From positions 154,077,577-154,141,576 of the forward strand of contig CP136065.1 in the NCBI GenBank assembly GCA_032622095.1: 64,000 nucleotides of DNA. The letters run 5' to 3'. Each line of letters starts with the position of its first letter. The first letter of the stretch is position 1. The translations under genes were made by a program, and so were the position numbers. Of this stretch, positions 54,701 to 63,700 are shown piece by piece. The notes below the pieces were generated by a model. It worked only from the letters and a program-made list of their open reading frames with translations. It did not search any database and was not told where the DNA came from. This stretch comes from Siphonodentalium dalli. Taxonomy: Eukaryota; Mollusca; Scaphopoda; Gadilida; Siphonodentaliidae.

Positions 54701-57700
54701 ACAGGTAAAATTGGAATAAATTAATCAGGATTTAGTCATTAGGATGTATGTTTCGCATCAGTACATCAGTATTAACAATGTCCTAAAGTTTTAGACATGT
54801 AGGACGAGCCTACAACACAAGCCTGATTATAGCATGTCTGTCATTTGCAGAATGAGGCCCCCAGAGGGTGAATTTAGTGACGCTATCCCACATAGCGGGC
54901 TAGCATCACTAAATTCACCCTCTGGTGACCTCATTCTGCTTAGGCCTCATCTTCTCTGGAAAGTTTCTTTATTATCAAATTTCTATAGAAACTTCTCTTC
55001 ACATAGATTCTATTTCTTTTTTAGTTTAGTTCCTCTATATCGCCAAATTGGCAGACGACACAATGCATAATCGAGGTTCCTAATGGGTGTACATCACAAT
55101 ATTCACCATTTGGGAACTTCAATCTGAGTCTATATCTCCCATAGCAGATGAGGCCATGCAGAATGAATTCCCAAGAGGGTGAATTTGGCGATACTAGCCC
55201 ACTGTGCAGGATAGCGTCACTAAATTCACCCTCTCAGGATGTCATTCCCAAATGACAGGCACACTAAGCTCAGGCTTGATAAATGAAAGTGTCAATGACA
55301 CTGTAGCTCAACTTGGAAAGGGAATAATTTAATGTATTACAGTCAATGGAGCGATTAGGAATGTGGAGTAAAATCAAAGATGGCTGCTGGCGGCCAGCCA
55401 TGTTTTCGGCCGAATGACCCCAAAATGAGTCGTTCCCATTTTATGACGATCAGACTAAAGGTACGACCTGTAGCCCATGCTAAAGGATTTAGTCATACAA
55501 AGAGCAAAATCAAAGATGGCTGCTGGCGGCCATGTTTTTTGGCCGAATGACCCCAAAATGAGTCGTTCCCATCTATATTTCATTGTTAACATCCATGACA
55601 AATTTTATGATGATCAGACTAAAGGTACGACCTGCAGCCCGTGCTAAAGAATTTAGTCATACAAAGAGTAAAATCCAAGATGGCTGCTGGCGACCATGTT
55701 TTTTGGCCGAATGACCCCAAAATTACTCGTTCCCATCTACATTTCATTGTTAACATCCATGACAAATTTTATGATGATCAGACTAAAGGTACGACCTGCA
55801 GCCCGTGCTAAAGAATTTAGTCATACAAAGAGTAAAATCCAAGATGGCTGCTGGCGGCCATGTTTTTTGGCCGAATGACCCCAAAATTACTCGTTCCCAT
55901 CTACATGTCAATATTAACATTTTGGACAAATTTCATGATGATCAGATGAACAGTACGACCTGTGGCCCGTGCTAATGGATTAAATTTTGAAATCCAAGAT
56001 GGCCACTGGAGGCCATGTTATTTGTCCGAATGACCCCAAAATGACTCGTTCCCATCTACATTCCAATTTCAACAGCCATGACAATTTTATAATGATCAGA
56101 CTAAAGGTACGACCTGTAGCCCGTGCTAAAGGATTTTGTCATACAAAGAGTAAAATCCAAGATGGCTGCTGGCGGCCATGTTTTTTGGCCGAATGACACC
56201 AAAATGAGTCGTTCCCAGCTACATGTCATTATTAACATTTTGGACAAATATTATGATGATCAGACTAAAAGTAGGACCTGTAGCCCGTGCTAAAGGATTT
56301 AGTCATACAAAGAGTAAAATCCAAGATGGCTGCTGGCGACCATGTTTTTTGGCCGAATGACCCCAAAATTACTCGTTCCCATCTACATGTCATTGTTAAT
56401 ATACATGACAAATTTTATGACAAATTACTCATTCCCATCTACATGTCAATATTATCATCCATGACAAATTTCATGATGATGAGAAGAACAGTACGACCTG
56501 TGGCCCGTGTTAATGGATTAAATTTTGAAATCCAAGATGGCCGCTGGCGGCCATGTTTTTTGTCCGAATGACCCTAAAATGACTCGTTCCCATCTACATT
56601 CCAATTTCAATGACAAATTTTATGATGATCAGACTAAAGGTACGACCTGTAGCCCGTGCTAAAGGATTTAGTCATACAAAGAGTAAAATCCAAGATGGCT
56701 GCTGGCGGCCATGTTTTTTGGGCCGAATGACCCCAAAATTACTCGTTCCCATCTACATGTCAATATTAACATCCATGACAAATTTCATGATGATCAGACA
56801 AACAGTACGGCCTGTAGCCCGTGCTAATGGATTGAATTTTGAAATCCAATATGGCCACTGGTGGCCATGTTGTTTTTCCGAATGACCCCAAAATTAATCA
56901 TTCTGGTCTAAATGTTGATGTCAACAGCTATGACCAATTTCATAATGATCCGACCAAAGGTACGACCTGTAGTCTGCATTGTTGACGCCTTACGCACACA
57001 CGTGCACACGCACACACGGACGACAACGCCATGGCAATAGCTCAAACTTTACAAAGTAAAGTTGAGCTAAAAACTGTAGGAGGAGTTGACTACACAGTTA
57101 ACTCTTTCTTTACTAAATACTCATTGATGAGTATTGTTCAGATAATAAATTCAACAAAGGGCCATTATAGGCCATTTGTTGATTTCATTATCTGAACATT
57201 TCCTTCTCCACTTGAATTTTATCTGCTTATATTTCTTGAACCTCCCTCCAGATGAATAATAGACTAGTCCAATGTATACTTTTATAACCAATTGGGAAAA
57301 TTAATTAGAAAAGAAAGGGTTGAGGTACTCAGATACGGAGAGATGTACAGAAGGATGCAGGCAGAAGGCCATATGGCCCATATTGATGGAACAAGATCAT
57401 AGGCTGTTTGTTGACATCTGAACATTTCCTATGGGAACTACTCGTCAATGAGTATTTGGTAAAGAAAGAATTAACATATATAGTCATATCCTTCAGGCAG
57501 ATCAGAAAAGTACCACCATTGGCATCAAATTAAATTATGACCAGTGTTTATGTCAATCAAATTGAAAGGCAAATCACACTTGTCACTGATGGAATATGAC
57601 AATTATCAAGAATTATTATAAAGATAAAAAATATATATAATAAATATACCTTTAAATAATATATGGAGCTATTAAGTGAATATTTAACCTATATCAACAA

Positions 57701-60700
57701 TAAACATGCCATTTACACAATAAGACTTCCTGTCGAATAAAAAACTCCAGCATAATTCCAAACACACACATGAGAAAAATAACCCCACTGTCCACACAGG
57801 CCGTATCCAAGCTGCTTAGAACATCAAAGAGGATTTAAATGTCTGGACCAGTATTGAGCATATGTCATTCATGTTTCTATATTGGTATAAAATAGGTCAA
57901 ATTTAACTTTGCATTGCTATGACATAAATGGCCACGTTAAGATTTATGTTTCACCTTGTTAAATTTATACCTATTTTTTATCTTTCCATTTGAGATTGTT
58001 TCAATAGGTAAACAACTTTCTACTGTAAATCATTGGGAGTTTTAAATTTATAAATTGTGCAGTAGCAAGCCTTGAAATAATGTGTCTGACACTTGCTGAC
58101 AAGAGGTCCCCAGAGGGTGAATTTAGTGACGTTATCCAGCGTCACCCTCTGGGGACCTCATTTTGCTTAGACTCATCTTCTGGGAAGTATCGATAGTCTC
58201 GAATTAACATTGTTTTTACTAGTAGTTACTTTTTCCCTTTTGTTCAGTTTCAATATCTCCTAATTTGCAGAAGATAAAACACATAATCGAGGTGACTAAT
58301 GAGTGATAATCACCAACTTCAACTGGGGAACTCCAATCTGATTCTCGGTCTACCATAGCAGTTGAGGCCTAAGCAGAATGAGGTTCCCAGATGGTGAATT
58401 TGGTAATGCTTGCCCACTGTGCGGGGTAGTATCATTTAATTCACCCTCTGGGGACCTCATTCTGCAAATGTCAGGCACACTATTTCAAGGCTTGTTTAGT
58501 AACATGTTAGGCAGCTACAGTGGTGCTGCGATGGATATAGCCAGATAGCCAATTGTCAACTGGTAATCACATGCAATGGTTTGAAATTGGCCAACTGGTT
58601 AGATGTCATGCAATAACAGGGTTCAAACAGGCAGGGTTTCCACTAGGGTTTGGGGGAATGTGACCCCTATAGCTGCTGGGAAAAAAAATTTAATATGCCG
58701 ATTTGAACTTATTATTGATTACATTTATTAGATTTCAATTGAAGGCTGATCCAGAATATTTCGTGTTATAAAATGCATTCAAGAATCTGGTGAAGTCGAA
58801 TATAGAAATAAATTGCAAATTTTAACAGTTTCCTCCATCAGGGTTTCTCATGGTACAAAAACTTTGTCTGGACAATTATTTTACCAGCAGATTTAACTTT
58901 GAAGTTTTCTGTTCAAAAATTTGACGTACATATCAATTCTATGCAGTGCCAATTAAATGACAACACTCTTGCATTATTTTACCGTTTAGTTGAATGTTAC
59001 AAATAGAATTGTGGGTAAATATAGTTTATCACCACCATGTGTGTTTCCGAGATCCGTATTCAAGTCGAGCTGCCTTCTCTGGGCACTCTATCGACGAGTC
59101 CGCATTAAAAATTCTTAGTTCACCCTAATTTTGATATCCAATTACATTCTCCAGTGTATTAATGCATAACGACAGGCGCTGTAAAACTAACTAAACTATT
59201 TCTGCAGATACCTCGTCTCCTAGCAACCATAAGCTCCTCCCACTAATGAATATTTGTGGATATCTCCATTGATTTAGTTGACTGTATATAAACATGTGAC
59301 ACATGTTAGCTCTCCATATATAGAAGTGAATCAAAGGTTACAAAAAGTAATCTGGGAAGACTACCCCTGGTTAAGTGGTTCTGCTAGTTTGCGCTGATGT
59401 TAGTGGATCCTGCTGAATTTCTTTGATGCTGGTAGGTCAAAATGATATTGTCATTTTCGCGATATTTGGCAAAAATTTGAGAAAACGCCAGTGTCTATAT
59501 ATGAAACGTTCAAGAACATATATATTTTTTAATATTTTAATAATGGCTGCGGTAATGTTTGCAAAACGACAGGAATAGCCACCTCACTTATGGTTGGTTT
59601 GCAATAACCAACACAGCCATTTATTAAAATATTTTACAATATACAGTAATGCCCTAAATAATCGACTCCTTAACCACAGCAGAATTATGGGTAATTTTTC
59701 AGGATTTAGTCAGAAATATGGCTTAGAGCTTTCCACTGAATGGCAACAAGCCATATTTCCGAATAAATCCTGAAAAATTACTCATAATTCTGTTGTGGTT
59801 AAGGAGTCAATTATTTACGTCATTACAGTATACATGTGTTTGAATATGTTATACTCATAATGGCTTTTCCTCATTTCGTTCAGATTAACCAAATACTGTG
59901 AAACTCAATGTTACTGTTTTTCCAATAACGAGATTTTTTTTATGTAAACATTTCTGTTACAGTGGCATTAGCGACCGAAGTCCAATTAATCTAATCAAAC
60001 ATCAAAGTTTAATCAACAATTGACGGCAAACATTGGAAAAGATAAAAGCAATGAAAAATATTCTGAAGAATAATATTTAGAATAAAATATTTTAACTTAA
60101 TTTTTACGCAATTAACAGTGTATGTTGACAAATCTCTGTAACATTTTTGTTTACAGACAATGGTTTCAACATGTAAAATTTCGTTATTGGAGAGCAATCA
60201 ATAATTAATATAAGAACAAAGTTTATATATATCTTCATGTTCTTCTTGGTGGTGATGTTTTTGCAGACTTTTACCCATTTACCCACTGCAAACACATTGG
60301 GTCCCTTTAAGAACAGGAAATGATAAACTTACCCGAAGGTATTTGGCCCTTTGTCGCTGCATGCGAAACTGTGCCTGTGCCTTTATTATCCCATTTCGAA
60401 TCACTATGTACCTCTTCCTGCGAAATGAAATTGGTGCGAGGTAATACCGGTAGGCAAATCCACAACCCAAATACAAGCGGGGATAATGAATCACTATTTC
60501 CAACATCAAAGATTTCTTAACATCAGCCAAAGCAACATGTACAAAACATTGCAATAGTACTAATGAGGATACCCTATCATTGCATAATAACAGGGAAAAT
60601 AGCATTCTTTATTGTCATGCGCTGAATATAAATAAAGGGTACCTTTGAATTTCAGTTATTTCATATCAGATTGAATAATTATGCATAAAGAGAAATTGTT

Positions 60701-63700
60701 TTGAGTAATTGTAATTTGTTTTTGGTGTGGAGTAGGTGATAAAATTTGTCAGGCTATTTTTTAACGTCAGATTAAAGAATGTGTAGGCTGTGATGAAGGA
60801 GCGTGGAATCCAGATGTCCCGAAGCGAACGCACTTTTTCGGTGATGTATTGGCAAAGGATGCTGTGTCAAAGGTCCTGACTTAACAAAGAAAGCAGGGAT
60901 GCTGGGTCAAAGGTCCCGACTTAACAAAGAAAGCAGACTATAGATCGGATGTGATAAATACAGTAATGCTCTAAGTAATCGACTTCTTAACCACAGCAGA
61001 AATATGGGTAACTTTTCAGGATTTAGTCGGAAATATGGCTTGTTGCCATTCATTGGAAAGCTCTCCCTGTATAGGAAGAGTACATGTTTAACAGTGGCAT
61101 GGACTTGGGAGGATGACCCATCAGGGAAAGAGCACAAAAAGGTAAACATGCACATGAAGCCATAGGTCAGGGATATCCCTAAATCATGTCATGTCATGAA
61201 TCTCTACTCTGGCTACACCTGTAGAGATCATACTCCATCGATTCAATCAATACCTGGGAAGTTTTTTTTATATTCTGACAGGGATATTCAGAAGATTGAA
61301 AAAAAAACAGTTCAGGATATATATATCTTGGTTATTACCTGTTCCTAATGTATTTCGGAGTAGGAGAAGGTCACCGCTCGAGATTGCATGAATTAGGTGA
61401 GTTTTGTGAGTGTAATTCACTTTGCTTCTCTTACAATAAAGGAATTTCTCATGACTAAATGAATCAATGTTTATTGCAAAAGCTGCTGATAAAAGTTGCC
61501 TAAATCATGCGATCTCAGGCTTGTACCACCGCCTACTGTGAAACAGATTATTAAGAAACAGAAGAAATGTATTCCCTGCATTGTTTGTTCAATGTTATAT
61601 TCCCCGTTAGAACCTTAATAAGGTCCCAGGTTTTGAACGGGTGGAATTTAGGATCTCTATTGGCGTAGCCAGAGTAGAAATTCATGGAATGATCTAGGCT
61701 GGGCCACCCATTAAGATATGTCAGAGTGAGTCATGTAGACCATGGTCTTATGGGCTCCAATAATCTTTTGAAAGTAAAAAAAAGAAAAAGAAAGAGAGAA
61801 GAGATATTAAAGCAGATGATGAAGAAAAGCAAACAAAAAGTACAAGTTAAGAAGAAAATTGGACAAAAGAGAGGTTCCACTTTAATATGACTTGAGACTT
61901 GTAACTTATAAAGTTAATGACCCCATATATTACTACTACTTTACAAGACATTCTCTAGAGTATTAACAGAGTTTTACTGGTAGGATGAAATCTTATAGCA
62001 TTCTGCAGTGGTGAGCCGACAATGATATTTTTGCTCAATAACGCCCACTATACCCACCACTTTTATAGTGATGTGGCATGGATATAACAAATAAAATTAT
62101 CTCCCTGAAAGGAAGGCGCATCTAACATTTGGATGACACTTCAATTTTTCATTTGTAATAACAAGTGATAAATGGTTTTGATGCAATATTTGACTAATTT
62201 TATCCGGAATAAATAATATGCATTTAGTCATGACAATATTTGGGTCATAGTACAGGCCAATACGACAGAACTCGGCCTCATAACTCGGCCAATATGGAAA
62301 CAACCAATTAATAAGTATTTTATTAATTAGCAACAATGGCAATAATTGTTTCTCATGATGAATATATTAACATAGATATACCATTATATGTTTTATTAAA
62401 TTAACAATTATTCCAGCAATTTTTATTCTTGTGAACTTTGTGAAGAAATTGCAGCGATTTCACAGTGCTGTCAGTTTCCACTGGGTTTGATATTGATACG
62501 GATACATGTAGTTCATCCATGTACATGTATATTTACTCCCAAAAACAGTGACTGTCCATAATTCATTCGAAATAAACTGCAATCTATCTTCCATCGACCC
62601 AATATTCTTTGCCGATCGAGCTAATTACGTATGCCGTCAGTTACGTTACCTTAACTTATTGGCCGCGTTTTCTACTTATTGGCCGACTTTTTGTTACTTA
62701 TTGGCCGCGTTTTCTACTTATTGGCCGATTTTATGTTACTTATGACGCGGGCAGTGTTCTACTTATTGCGGCCGATAACCTACAGCTAATTAATAATGAA
62801 AGTTATATTAAACATGAGATGGGCCCTTAACTTCATCTTGAGCCTATAATAGGATGTTGGGCTGTTAATTATTTATATCAGGCCGCTAATAAACTGAAAT
62901 GCCCCCCCCCCCTGTACACAATCACAACAACAACATAATTTTCATAAAGACCAATTTCAAGACTACAAATAGCTTTTTTGTGTGAATAAAATACAGATAA
63001 AACTGAAGATTGGGTATATTATTTGTCTATACAGGCATAATAAAGTGGTTTAATTCATGGTAAAATATATCAGTTTGTCTTGATTGAGGGTGCTAACAAG
63101 ATAAGAGTTCTCCCTCTTCTTATCATCCAAGTACGCTCAAAACATTTTCGCGAGATCGCCTGAAGCTTTTGTTCTAAACATAGCCCGTAAAACTGTCTCG
63201 AAAGATTGTATGTATAGACTATAGTACCAAAAATTCGAAATAAAATCAAAATAAATTGATAGAATCATTTTCAGACATGTGTCTTCGATTCATGTTCATT
63301 ATATTATAATGTACGCTCAAAACATTTTCACGAGATTGCCTGAAGCTTTTTGTTCTAAACTTAGCCCGTAAAACTCTCTCAAAAGATTGTTTGTATTGTA
63401 CCAAAAAATCTATATGAAATCAATAGAAATTGATAGATGCATTTTGGGACATGTGTCTTCAATTCATGTTCATTATATTATACCCTGGAAGTTATATAAA
63501 ACTTATGAAGAGATACATATTTATACATATGCAATCAACATGGTAATTATAATGAAAATGAGTTTATGACTGGAGTCATCAATTCATTGTCATTAACATT
63601 ACCATGTTGTTTGCATCGTTCATAGAGCACATGAGTGTATTTTGCACTAAGCCATGGCTCAAATTCATTTATTTGTTGCATATAATCTGTTGAGTATAAA

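Noticed and set aside
55696-56885. Four similar open frames of 60-94 residues in a row
   Set aside because: They follow the 160-bp tandem array, shift frame between units, and have no composition or start context of a gene.
55362-57075. CRISPR-like regular array
   Set aside because: Units are about 160 bp with no unique spacers, in an animal intron; a satellite-type array.
60279-60605. Separate 108-residue protein over exon 2
   Set aside because: Only the 85-bp core with IQ-like sequence is bounded by splice sites; the rest is intron read-through.
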